This document shows, in pieces, positions 7,699 through 16,601 of a stretch of DNA of 64,000 nt (positions are counted from its first letter, which is position 1; every line of letters starts with the position of its first letter). This DNA is from Scytonema millei VB511283 (GTDB taxonomy: Bacteria; Cyanobacteriota; Cyanobacteriia; Cyanobacteriales; Chroococcidiopsidaceae). Where the stretch lies: contig NZ_JTJC03000004.1 in the NCBI RefSeq assembly GCF_000817735.3, positions 372,001 through 436,000 of the forward strand. The letters are read 5' to 3'. The position numbers and the translations under genes are program-made. The notes beneath the pieces were generated by a model. That model did not search any database, was not told the DNA's origin, and saw only the letters and a program-made list of their open reading frames with translations.

Positions 7699-9327
7699 CT
7701 ACTCTTCGTCTGTTGCCATTTCTTCCATCAGGCTGACTCGATCGATCGCAAATCCTAATTGCATCGCTAACTGAACAAATAAATCGATTTCTTCTTGTTG
7801 CCAATTTCTCGGTTCGGAACAGTGATGGGCAATTAACAATCCCAGTAACTCATTGTTTTTCAAGATTGGTGCTACCAAATTAGCTTTAACTGCAAACTGC
7901 TCTAATAATCGGCGATAGCAGTCTTCAACTCGTCCCTCTTGGTAAATATCATCAATGACTGTGACATGACCTTGCTGGTATATTTCGGCATACTTTTCTC
8001 TCATGCAAGGATCGTCAATTCTCACTCTTAAAGTTTGGGGCCAGCCTGGGGCAACAGACTCCGCCACGACAATGCCATCCCAATTACTAGAATCTAGACC
8101 GTAAACGACTACGCGATCGGTTTTGATCGCCCGTCTGACTTCTTTCACAGCAGTTTTCAGTAACTCTTCTAAAAATTGAGCTTGCTGAATTCGCAAAGTA
8201 ATTTCTGTGAGTAAATCGGCACGTTCGGCATCAGCTTCCTGCTTTTCTAAAAATGCAACTTGTTCGGATGCTACTCCTACCTGTTTTGCCAAATGGGAGA
8301 ATAACTCAACTTCATGAGGCAGCCAAACTCTAGGTTCAGAACATTGATTAACAATCAATAAACCAAATAATTGACCGTTTTTAGTAATCGGCGCTACCAT
8401 TTGCGCTTTGATCGCAAACTGTTCCAACAATTTAATATGACAATCTGTCAGTTCTCCCCCATAAATATCGTGAGTCACGCAAATTCGACCATTGATATAC
8501 TTTTCTACGCCCTCGTTCGACTCAGAAAAATACGTATCGGTAACTTTAATCTTTAAGCAGGAAGGTAAGCCAGGTAGAACAGATTCAGCGACAACACTAC
8601 CACTCCAGTCAGGATTAAATTGATAGACGAAAACTCGATCGGCACTGAGGGCGCGACGTAGTTCCTTTGTCGCAGTTTTTAATAACTCGTTGAGATATTG
8701 TGCTTGTCGAAATTTGAGCGAAATTTCCGTCGCTATTTTAGCTGATTCAATCGTGGCAATTTGTTGATGGCTAACATCAACCTTTTCTAGTGCTGCACTA
8801 TTGAGAATTGCTAGCGGAGAGTACGATTCATCCGGTTCTAATTTCGGCTTGTCATCTGCATCGACAACAGATTTTGCTGGACGCATGGCACGATTGGCAA
8901 AAAAAGCAGTCAACAAACCGATGAGTAGCAGCGATGCGACAACAGTTTCGATTAAAAGAGTCACTGGCAGCTGAGTGGGAGAATCAGCCAGGTCTGGATT
9001 GTCCACGCGGGCTTCAGCTTGGGCATTAAACTGCGGGACTACGCGATCGTCAGCTTGCGCAAGGGTTTTGTCAGTCAAAACTGGCAACATCCCAATGGCA
9101 ATAATTAACGCTACGATCTTGGTTCTAAAATTGCTTTTTTGCCACCAAAGGCGATGTTTGGGAAGCGGAGTTGCTGGGTCTGGATTATTACGGCAAGATG
9201 GCGGATAATTGTTTCTAGAGCCATAAATTTTTATACTGCTAAACTTGTAAAATCGTATACTTTTAGAAATGGCGATACGGCTACTGGTGGAATACTGCTC
9301 GGCAAGATGGGAAGGAAATTGACTCAT
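7699..9327 (-). CDS. Membrane-anchored tandem-GAF protein without output domain
   Basis: This 542-residue protein has two hydrophobic segments (about 68-88 and 123-147) and two GAF domains (about 205-360 and 380-535). The first segment resembles the opening of cyanobacterial PixJ-type chemoreceptors (FRTKIVALIIAIGMLPVL), but HAMP and methyl-accepting signalling domains are absent and the protein ends just after GAF2. GAF1 has the Cys-His pair used by bilin-binding GAFs (DCHIKLLEQF, Cys296). GAF2 has Cys441 in DPCM and Cys470 followed by Tyr in DCYRRLLEQF. Chromophore binding is possible but unproven. The initiation codon is uncertain because residues 1-60 are low in family similarity. Confidence 0.75.
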   Translation of the reverse strand: MSQFPSHLAEQYSTSSRIAISKSIRFYKFSSIKIYGSRNNYPPSCRNNPDPATPLPKHRLWWQKSNFRTKIVALIIAIGMLPVLTDKTLAQADDRVVPQFNAQAEARVDNPDLADSPTQLPVTLLIETVVASLLLIGLLTAFFANRAMRPAKSVVDADDKPKLEPDESYSPLAILNSAALEKVDVSHQQIATIESAKIATEISLKFRQAQYLNELLKTATKELRRALSADRVFVYQFNPDWSGSVVAESVLPGLPSCLKIKVTDTYFSESNEGVEKYINGRICVTHDIYGGELTDCHIKLLEQFAIKAQMVAPITKNGQLFGLLIVNQCSEPRVWLPHEVELFSHLAKQVGVASEQVAFLEKQEADAERADLLTEITLRIQQAQFLEELLKTAVKEVRRAIKTDRVVVYGLDSSNWDGIVVAESVAPGWPQTLRVRIDDPCMREKYAEIYQQGHVTVIDDIYQEGRVEDCYRRLLEQFAVKANLVAPILKNNELLGLLIAHHCSEPRNWQQEEIDLFVQLAMQLGFAIDRVSLMEEMATDEE

Positions 9328-9463
9328 TGTGCGCTCGCTTGGCTAATACTCTGAAGACTGCTGCCGAAAAAAACTTTTACATCTAGCATCTTGAGGTCAT
9401 TTTTAAATTTTTGCAATACTTTTCAACATAGGTAGCCCCATTTAGCTTTTTGATTTTAAACTT

Positions 9464-11443
9464 ATGTACTTACTCCTCGGTCAACTTGTTTATACCAGCT
9501 TTGCTGGCAAAGGATTCAAAACTGTTTGCAGTCCGCAGGTTTCGCCAGAAATTCAGCAAGCTTTCTTGCAACATGTAGTTTCCCAACATTGGGATTCTTA
9601 CAATCCTCCAGAACCCAAATATCGTGCGGCTTACATATATCAAATCGACTTAGAGCAAACTTTGTTTGGCTGGTTATACAACGATGGTGTGGACGAGCTA
9701 GGACGCGGCAACGTACCATATTTTATTTGTTATTACATTTCAGAACCACTATTTGATTTTCAACTAGCAAATATATTTACTTGTTTGGAGAGAGGTCCAG
9801 TAGCAATCTTAGATCGACATCAGCCTCGTGCATATGTAAAAACTAAGGTTTTATCGAATTTGTGGGACTACCAACCTGCAAAAGCAGGGGTATCAACTCC
9901 TCTGTACCTGCGACAGCAAAGCTATACAGACTTGCGCCAAGGAAATTTGTTAGAGCTATTTGTGCCGATTGACGCACAGGAAAGTGCCGTTGATTTCCCA
10001 GCAAGAACTTACGAGCAGCAAATGGCGAATCTTTCTATTTATAGCAGTTATGCAATTGATGGCTTAGAACTCGAACCGGGACAAGTTCTCACAGCAGATG
10101 CTGCGACTATTGCAGTCGATCCGATCGCCTCTGAGAGTCAGTCAAAACCCAAGTTACCGTTGTATCAATTCTACAAACAGACATTAGGAAAAGATCGAGA
10201 GTTAGAAAGTTTGATTCAAAAGGGTTCGACAAATTTATTATCCAAATACAAAAAAAATTCGACTGCCAGCCGCGATCGCCACCCTGCCTCGGCAAATACT
10301 AACTCCGGTCGCTTGGCATTAGCAGGAAATAACTTTTCCCAAATCGATTTTCAGCCGTTGCCATTAGGACAAACAGTTGATGGTAACGCCGAACGCCTGA
10401 CTTGGTGTTATAAAAACTCTCAACTTTGGCTCAAGGTTGGCATTTTAGCAAGTGCCGTAGCGCTGGGGTTTTCGCTATACGGTCTGATCCATTCGGGGAT
10501 GTCTAATACCGATTCGCGAGTCTACGTAGCATCGCAAGTCAAGCGCAATCGAAACTACAAAGCCCTGGCAGCAGTTCCTAACGTCCCTTCAGGCATGTTT
10601 CGTTATGGTGGCTCTACTACTTTTGCGCCACTGCGATCGCCCGCAACTGTCGCGACGATCGCCCAAGCTCAACCGCAATTCGATCTACTTTATACCGATC
10701 CTTATAAAAATAGACATGGCTCTACCGTAGGCATCCAAATGCTGCTAGCAGGTAAACTCAGCTTCGCACAATCTTCTCGCCCGATTCGAGCAGCAGAATT
10801 AAGACAAGCCCAACGACTCGGTTTTACTTTAGAACAAATTCCCGTGGCGATTGATGGCATTGCTCTATATGTCAATCCTCAAGTTGCCGTAACTGGGTTA
10901 ACTCTGTCCCAAGTTAAAGATATTTTCACTGGGAAGATCGTTAACTGGAAACAACTCGGTGGTTCGGATTTACCGATCGTACCCATTAGCCGCGATCCTC
11001 AAGTCAGCGGTACTGCTGATTTTCTGCAAGAAAAAGTTCTGGCAGAAGAAAACTTTGGCTCCAACGTGCGATTAGTTAACACGACAACCGATGCCATCCG
11101 TGCTGTCGCCAAAACTCCAGGCGGAATCAGCTACGCTACTGCCTCAGAAGCAGTTCGCCAGCAGAGCATAGATCCTATTTCTTTAGCAACCATCTCTCCC
11201 TTGCCACTGGCTGCTAGTAACGGTGGCTTTGTTTCTCCTTTCGATCTGCAACGCAAAAATGTCGCTAATACTACAGCTTTTGCTAACGGTACTTATCCCT
11301 TAACTCGTCGCCTTTACATCATCGTCAAGCGAGATGGCAGCGTTGACGAACGCGCTGGGATTGCCTACACAAATTTATTATTTTCTGAAGAAGGACAGCA
11401 ACTCGTGGAGCAAGCCGGTTTTGCCCCCTTGCGCCTACGCTGA
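9464..11443 (+). CDS. Bitopic protein: novel cytosolic N-domain, TM helix, PstS-like binding domain
   Basis: This 659-residue protein has three parts. Residues 1-270 form an unrecognised cysteine-containing domain (opening MYLLLGQLVYTSFAGKGF, with the later segment GWLYNDGVDELGRGNVPYF). A linker leads to one membrane helix at about 325-345 (GILASAVALGFSLYGLIH). Residues 375-659 resemble phosphate-binding PstS proteins (RYGGSTTFAPLR, FAQSSRPIRAAE, FTGKIVNWKQLGGSDLPI, GTADFLQ, GGISYAT). The predicted topology places the N-domain in the cytosol and the binding domain outside. There is no signal peptide and no Pst transporter gene nearby. The next plus-strand gene is a transmembrane GTPase, so the N-domain may serve as a GTPase-associated module (inference). 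Confidence 0.75.
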   Translation: MYLLLGQLVYTSFAGKGFKTVCSPQVSPEIQQAFLQHVVSQHWDSYNPPEPKYRAAYIYQIDLEQTLFGWLYNDGVDELGRGNVPYFICYYISEPLFDFQLANIFTCLERGPVAILDRHQPRAYVKTKVLSNLWDYQPAKAGVSTPLYLRQQSYTDLRQGNLLELFVPIDAQESAVDFPARTYEQQMANLSIYSSYAIDGLELEPGQVLTADAATIAVDPIASESQSKPKLPLYQFYKQTLGKDRELESLIQKGSTNLLSKYKKNSTASRDRHPASANTNSGRLALAGNNFSQIDFQPLPLGQTVDGNAERLTWCYKNSQLWLKVGILASAVALGFSLYGLIHSGMSNTDSRVYVASQVKRNRNYKALAAVPNVPSGMFRYGGSTTFAPLRSPATVATIAQAQPQFDLLYTDPYKNRHGSTVGIQMLLAGKLSFAQSSRPIRAAELRQAQRLGFTLEQIPVAIDGIALYVNPQVAVTGLTLSQVKDIFTGKIVNWKQLGGSDLPIVPISRDPQVSGTADFLQEKVLAEENFGSNVRLVNTTTDAIRAVAKTPGGISYATASEAVRQQSIDPISLATISPLPLAASNGGFVSPFDLQRKNVANTTAFANGTYPLTRRLYIIVKRDGSVDERAGIAYTNLLFSEEGQQLVEQAGFAPLRLR

Positions 11444-12021
11444 GATTTTACCTTCTAAATACTCGCAAAAGTGAAAAAAATTTATTTTTTTACGTCTGGA
11501 GATTTCTTTTATCAGATAAACTTTTTTTATCTAAATATATTGGCTTTTACGAATTGTCTAGTCTGCCTCTAATGCTCGATGAAGACTCTAAGTTTTTTCT
11601 TTAAAACAGTGGACTGGCTGATGACTTGCTACTATGCTCGAAAGAGAGGATTTGTCAGCCTAATAACCGCCAACAACTGTTTGATTCAAATGCAAGACAT
11701 TATAGAGACACACGGCTGTGAACTTCACGGAGTTGCACCACGCCTCATTCAACTAGAACGCGCTATATGCAATCCCTTTAGAGTCTAAATGTGCGTTTTT
11801 AGGAGCAGCATCAGAATTGCAGGTAGATTGACCGCAATTATATTTATTCTACTGTCGCAGCAAAATCAAGTGTAATCCTTGGAGTTATTTGCTAGCAATG
11901 CAGTGAATAGTGATGTATGGTATTTAACTTTCAGGAATAATAACTTAGTGGTATGCTGCTGCTAATCAATCGCACGTAACAATTAAGCTAATGTTACAAA
12001 AACCCTAGAGCCAAAAAAACT
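11444..12021. other. Intergenic region upstream of the GTPase gene
   Basis: This 578-base AT-rich spacer contains a possible 69-codon ORF (11579-11788) and otherwise no recognisable gene, RNA or repeat. It presumably carries the GTPase promoter. The sequence just before the GTPase ATG (CCCTAGAGCCAAAAAAACT) has no strong Shine-Dalgarno. Confidence 0.5.
11579..11788 (+). CDS. Possible small hypothetical protein (69 residues)
   Basis: This frame opens with MKTLSFFFKTVDWLMTCYYA and has a moderately hydrophobic start and four cysteines. No family was recognised, and no ribosome binding site was found. It lies between the PstS-like gene and the GTPase gene on the same strand. It could be a real small component of that group or a chance frame. 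Confidence 0.3.
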   Translation: MKTLSFFFKTVDWLMTCYYARKRGFVSLITANNCLIQMQDIIETHGCELHGVAPRLIQLERAICNPFRV

Positions 12022-13458
12022 ATGTCAGTGAAACTTCGCAAGCAGCATCTAACCGTGTCACCTCAAAACTTACCAAAAAATAGAACATTTAATCTTTTAA
12101 GCATCGGGCAAAGAGGCGTAGGAAAAACGGTTTTCCTCGTCGGTAGCTATACGGAGCTACAGACTGAAAGTTCCAAAAAGCAACCGCACAAATTATGGTT
12201 TGAATGCCAAGACAACCAGGTAAAGGAAAACGTAGATAAAATTCTTAAATATATAGATCAGACGGATCAGTATCCACCACCGACGATGAAAGTCGTCAAC
12301 TTCAGCTTTAACCTAAAACGACAAAGCTTGTGGGGCGAAAAAACAGTATGCCATTTCCGCTGGAATGATATCCCTGGAGAAATCTGCGACGTTCACAACT
12401 CTGATTTTCGCGAACTCGTGTTTAACTCGCACGGCTGCTGCGTATTTATTGATGCCTACGCTCTCAGGCACAGCGATGCTTACATTCAAGTATTGGAAAA
12501 TATCTTTGAGCAAGTTATGGCATTGACGAGCTTGGTTTATCTCAATGGATTAAATTATCCATTAGCTATAGTGCTAACTAAGTACGATCTATTAGAATCT
12601 AATGCAGCAACTCAAAAAGTCATAAAAAATAAATTAGAACCTTTGATTGCTCATCTCAATACCGTCAAAGCGCGCTACGAGATTTTTCATTCCTCCATAC
12701 CTCTAGTCCGAGAAAACAACATCGTCACTCTCAAACCCAAAGGAACAGCCATCGCTTTTCTTTGGTTAGTATGGGAGCTAAACAAAATACATAGCTCCAG
12801 TGCAGATAGTCAGCTTTTGGGATTAATTCATCGCCTTATCCCTGGCGATGCCAACGCTCGCTCGAAGAACCCTAACGGAGTGATGCAATCTTTATTCGAT
12901 TCTAACCGCAAAGCGAGTACTCAAAGCGATCGCCACTCCTCCCTCAAGGAGAAAATGGGGTCGAAACTCGGGTGGTTCCTTGGCATTGGTTTAGTTGGAA
13001 TAGCTGTATTGTCTCTACTCGGTTACCAACGGTCTACTTCACAGATTCGCACGGGTGAAGCATTGTACGATGTTGAAGCTTTACAACAAGCTGGACAAAT
13101 AGATAAAGCGATCGCTTCGTTGGAACAACTAGTACAAAACAATCCCGATAATATAGATTTGCGTTTGCGCTTAGCAGAGCAATACGAGCTAACAGGTAAT
13201 GCTGCTGGTGCAGAAAAAACTTACGACCAAATTTTGGCAAGACAAAACAATAACCTTAAAGCTTTAGTACGCAAAGCTGTGCTGCGTCAAATTCATAAAG
13301 ATAGTCAAGGTGCGGCTCAGTTATTTGAGCAAGCAGAAGCAGCGGCTCCAGATGCTCTGAAACCACAAATTCGCACCTTAGCTAAAAAAACCTTAAATTC
13401 TTCTCAAGAAAATCAGAAGTTGAAAGGAGCGAAAACCACAGAACCCAAGAGCGATTGA
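12022..13458 (+). CDS. Transmembrane GTPase with C-terminal TPR repeats
   Basis: The 478-residue product has a complete GTPase signature: P-loop GQRGVGKT at residues 29-36, a G3-like DIPG at about 116-119, and the guanine-specificity motif TKYD at about 186-189. A hydrophobic helix follows at about 316-336 (GWFLGIGLVGIAVLSLLGY), and then two to three TPR-like repeats at 345-470. The GTPase is predicted to be cytosolic and the TPRs periplasmic. It resembles the bacterial TRAFAC/'double-GTPase' proteins proposed in conflict systems, but I cannot assign the subfamily. It sits between a PstS-like bitopic protein and a HEAT/NACHT-like membrane protein. Confidence 0.8.
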   Translation: MSVKLRKQHLTVSPQNLPKNRTFNLLSIGQRGVGKTVFLVGSYTELQTESSKKQPHKLWFECQDNQVKENVDKILKYIDQTDQYPPPTMKVVNFSFNLKRQSLWGEKTVCHFRWNDIPGEICDVHNSDFRELVFNSHGCCVFIDAYALRHSDAYIQVLENIFEQVMALTSLVYLNGLNYPLAIVLTKYDLLESNAATQKVIKNKLEPLIAHLNTVKARYEIFHSSIPLVRENNIVTLKPKGTAIAFLWLVWELNKIHSSSADSQLLGLIHRLIPGDANARSKNPNGVMQSLFDSNRKASTQSDRHSSLKEKMGSKLGWFLGIGLVGIAVLSLLGYQRSTSQIRTGEALYDVEALQQAGQIDKAIASLEQLVQNNPDNIDLRLRLAEQYELTGNAAGAEKTYDQILARQNNNLKALVRKAVLRQIHKDSQGAAQLFEQAEAAAPDALKPQIRTLAKKTLNSSQENQKLKGAKTTEPKSD

Positions 13459-13748
13459 TAGGTTTTATCCTCCAGATAATTGCGGCTAGCCCTCAAATCT
13501 TCTCTGTCCGTATAGGGGAAAGTGTAGCATTTGTAGCTGCTCGAAATTTGCAGTTCGATTGGCAACTTATCTCTAGCCTCTTTTTGATGAGTGTTGCGTT
13601 CAGAGAAGTTCTTCCATTAAAAAAGTCTTTACTAGAAGTGAATTGGCTGTATAATAATTTACAACGCTATCAAGATCGTTTGGATAATATGCATCTGTCA
13701 GATAAAAAACGTTACAGTCTTGATGCACGCACTACTAGTAAAAGCTAG
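13455..13748 (+). CDS. Possible small protein overlapping the GTPase stop
   Basis: This is a 97-codon frame with a TTG start that overlaps the GTPase stop (TTGA), an arrangement compatible with translational coupling. The N-terminal 60 residues are hydrophobic or amphipathic, and the C-terminus is helical and charged (YNNLQRYQDRLDNMH). No family was recognised. It fills most of the gap to the HEAT-repeat gene. The non-ATG start and lack of recognisable homology keep confidence low. Confidence 0.35.
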   Translation: MIGFILQIIAASPQIFSVRIGESVAFVAARNLQFDWQLISSLFLMSVAFREVLPLKKSLLEVNWLYNNLQRYQDRLDNMHLSDKKRYSLDARTTSKS

Positions 13749-13813
13749 CTCAACAACCAACAGCCAATCGGCAATTTATAGGTTGAGTGCTAGCAGATTT
13801 ACCGAAATAATGT

Positions 13814-15388
13814 ATGAAGAAAAGCCGCAAGTTGCAATTAATAATTCTGTGGTTACCTATATCTAGTTTTTGCTTCTGTTTCAATCTCCTTTCAATCGAT
13901 ATAGTAAGAGCAGAAGCATGTTCCGATCGCGAAATTAATTCTTATATAACAAAACTAGGCAACACTAACGAATGGATATTTACTGTAGCAGCACTGAAAA
14001 AGTGTGGCGATCGCGCAGTCAAAGCATTGAGTCAAGAATTACAGCAAAAGGACGAAAGCATTAGAATTAATGCGGTTGCCGCTTTGGGAAGTCTGGGAGC
14101 AGCGGCGCACTCGGCAATTCCGGCTTTGAGCGTTACAGCTTTAGCAGATAAAAGTCCCGTAGTACGTTCTAGTGCAGCATACGCGCTTGGTAGTATGGGA
14201 GTAGCAGCAGAAAGTGCCGTCCCCGCGCTCACAGTCGCACTACAAGATGAAGATAGATCGGTGCGAGCGATGGTTGTATCTGCAATTGGTAGCATGGGGG
14301 CAGCAGCAGAAAGTGCCGTTCCCGCACTGAGCCAGACGCTCAGCGATCCCGATCGCACCGTGCGATCGAACGCTATCTATGCTTGGGCTAAAATTGCGAC
14401 TGGCTGGCAGCAAAAAGCCGCAACGCTTTCCCATCTCCAATTAGAACGAGACATTCGCGAATTGGAAACGGCGCTGAAAATTATTGAAACCAGTCAAGAG
14501 TTATTTCCAGAAGCAGAGGTAGCGCTCTTACGTCAGTCATTGCAAATACTCAAATCGCAGCGATACCCCAATTGGAGCGAGAACGTACTGAAATTGCTCT
14601 CGCAGTATCGATGGCTACCAATTGGGATAGTATATATCGCTACGCTGACATCATTTTGGTCGCTACTCCTCTGGCAGCGTCCGCTGTGGATTTTAGGTAT
14701 TAACAATGCATTACAACGATACTCTAGCATTGCTTTACCTGGTTTTTCCGGCCGAATAAAATTGCCAATTAACTGGTTAGTTTTAGTTAGTTTTTTCCAC
14801 TATCATCCCAGGGTGCTGAATGCTTGGTTTGCTACCCAAACGCTCGATCCTCAGACGCAGCAGCAGGCACTCGCTCAATCTAATGCTGCAAGCAAACCTA
14901 CCGATCTGCCGTTGTTAGAAGCAGACAGCGTGCAAAAATATGCCAAAGCAATCGCCTGGGAATGTATCAAGCAGACATTTCAACCAGCCGCAGTCAAACG
15001 CGAACAATTACTCAGTGAGATTGGAGCGATCGCGGGATACGATACCGCTAAAATTTACTTAGAACATTTAGAACAAAATCTCGGTTTGCTGCAAGCGATC
15101 GGTAAGGCACAAGATAAAGTGCGCTTTACTCACGATCTGTTAGCAGAATATCTAGCTAGCCAATATCTCGTAGAATTATGTTGCGACAATGAAAACAACT
15201 GGCGCAAGTTCTTGGCACGAGTAGACACCGTTCCCGATTGCGTGGCGATGAAGAGATTTTTATTATCTGTACGAGACTGCTGCATGGCTTTACAAGCAAC
15301 AGTAAAAGTGCCTAGCTTTGTCACTGAAGAACTGAGTCAACGTGCTGGTATCGCTCAAAAATCACCCTCACAGATCCAGGCTGTATAG
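13814..15388 (+). CDS. HEAT-repeat membrane protein with NACHT-like C-terminal region
   Basis: The 524-residue product begins with a signal peptide (residues 1-33). Four tandem HEAT repeats follow at about 60-205; three carry the nearly identical segment [GA]AAESAVPAL. A membrane helix lies at about 268-290 (WLPIGIVYIATLTSFWSLLLW). A segment with FFHYHPRVLNAWFA comes next, and the C-terminal domain at about 375-500 contains RFTHDLLAEYLASQYLVEL, which resembles the F-x-H-x-x-x-x-EYLAA motif at the end of NACHT-type NTPases. No Walker A or B motif is present, so the NTPase core appears to be missing. The HEAT part would be periplasmic and the C-terminal domain cytosolic. It belongs to the plus-strand group with the GTPase. 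Confidence 0.7.
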   Translation: MKKSRKLQLIILWLPISSFCFCFNLLSIDIVRAEACSDREINSYITKLGNTNEWIFTVAALKKCGDRAVKALSQELQQKDESIRINAVAALGSLGAAAHSAIPALSVTALADKSPVVRSSAAYALGSMGVAAESAVPALTVALQDEDRSVRAMVVSAIGSMGAAAESAVPALSQTLSDPDRTVRSNAIYAWAKIATGWQQKAATLSHLQLERDIRELETALKIIETSQELFPEAEVALLRQSLQILKSQRYPNWSENVLKLLSQYRWLPIGIVYIATLTSFWSLLLWQRPLWILGINNALQRYSSIALPGFSGRIKLPINWLVLVSFFHYHPRVLNAWFATQTLDPQTQQQALAQSNAASKPTDLPLLEADSVQKYAKAIAWECIKQTFQPAAVKREQLLSEIGAIAGYDTAKIYLEHLEQNLGLLQAIGKAQDKVRFTHDLLAEYLASQYLVELCCDNENNWRKFLARVDTVPDCVAMKRFLLSVRDCCMALQATVKVPSFVTEELSQRAGIAQKSPSQIQAV

Positions 15389-15564
15389 GCTAGTGGAAAT
15401 TGGTAACGGGTAGTTGGTGAAAGGCAAGTCGTAAGTCGTAAGTCGTAAGCCATTTTTCTCCCTCAGCTCCCGATCGCTCCGCGACTCTATCTTCCCCCTG
15501 CTCCCTGCTCCCTGACAACTGATTCGCTAAACTACTCGTATAAGAACGATAGTATTAGCAATAC

Positions 15565-16134
15565 ATGACACCAGAAGAAATTGCCAACACCCTAACAGAT
15601 TTATTTCATTCTGCACCCGTACAAGCGATCGCTCCTGGTTCCTGGCAAATCGAAACACCGGAATTTCGCCTATTAGTTCTGCTATCAGACGATCGCTCTT
15701 GGCTGCGAGTATTATTACCAATTGTATCGGCGCAGGCAGCTCAACCATTTATGGAACAGTTGCTTGAAGCTAACTTTGACGACACTCAGGAAGTACGCTA
15801 CGCCTTACATCAAGGAGTCGTGTGGGGAGTCTTTCAGCACAATCGTGCAAGCTTGAGTACGACAGATTTTACCGAAGCGATCGCGCGCTTAATTTCCTTA
15901 AATCAAGCGGGGTTAACAAATGCATTTAGCCAATTGGTAGAAACGAAACTACGGCAAATCGTTACAGCGCAAAAGCAGCAAGGACAATCTCTAGAAGCTA
16001 CCCTGCAAAATCTCAGCAGAATGTACGATGAGGGATTGCTAGGCGACTTACAACAAGGAGCAGAGTCGCGGGAGCAAGTCATGGCAGCATGGAAATATCA
16101 GTTAGAAAGGTTGTGGTTAGAAGTAGAACCATAA
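15565..16134 (+). CDS. Conserved cyanobacterial protein, YbjN/secretion-chaperone-like
   Basis: This is a 189-residue soluble protein. Residues 1-120 (PEEIANTLTDLF, then strands separated by SDDRSWLRVLLPI and a helical face) look like the alpha-beta fold of YbjN and type III secretion chaperones. The C-terminal 60 residues are helical and charged. Its stop codon overlaps the ATG of the following DUF2358 gene, so the two are translationally coupled. The function is not known; the fold assignment rests on pattern only. Confidence 0.65.
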   Translation: MTPEEIANTLTDLFHSAPVQAIAPGSWQIETPEFRLLVLLSDDRSWLRVLLPIVSAQAAQPFMEQLLEANFDDTQEVRYALHQGVVWGVFQHNRASLSTTDFTEAIARLISLNQAGLTNAFSQLVETKLRQIVTAQKQQGQSLEATLQNLSRMYDEGLLGDLQQGAESREQVMAAWKYQLERLWLEVEP

Positions 16135-16520
16135 TGGATATTATTCAAATCCTCCGGCAAGACTACCAAAGATTTCCCGACAACCAGACATACAGCATCT
16201 ATGCTTCAGATGTCTTTTTCCAAGATCCCCTCAACCGTTTTCGTGGTGTCGAGCGATACAAACAGATGATTAATTTCATCAACACCTGGTTTATTGCTGT
16301 CAAGATGGATTTACATGATATTCGCCAGGAAGGGGACACCATTAAGACAGAGTGGACGTTGAGTTGGAATACTCCCCTCCCCTGGAAACCCCGCATTGCT
16401 ATTCCTGGCTGGAGTGAGTTACACCTCAATCCCCAAGGATTAATTGATTCCCACATCGATTACTGGAACTGTTCGCGATTAGATGTGGTAAAACAGCATT
16501 TTGGGAGTGGAAAGGGGTGA
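16134..16520 (+). CDS. DUF2358 family protein
   Basis: The 128-residue product matches the cyanobacterial and plastid DUF2358 family (SnoaL/NTF2-like fold): ASDVFFQDPLNRFRGVERY, WTLSWNTPLPWKPRIAIPGW and HIDYWNCSRLDV. The ATG at 16134 overlaps the preceding stop (TAATG), which decides the start over an in-frame upstream codon inside the previous gene. The family has no established biochemical role. Confidence 0.82.
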   Translation: MDIIQILRQDYQRFPDNQTYSIYASDVFFQDPLNRFRGVERYKQMINFINTWFIAVKMDLHDIRQEGDTIKTEWTLSWNTPLPWKPRIAIPGWSELHLNPQGLIDSHIDYWNCSRLDVVKQHFGSGKG

Positions 16521-16601
16521 TGAAGTGGTCATGAGTGAGTGGTAATTGGTAACTGTCAACTGATAACTGTCAACTGATAACCGATCGGCGGAGTAAACCT
16601 G

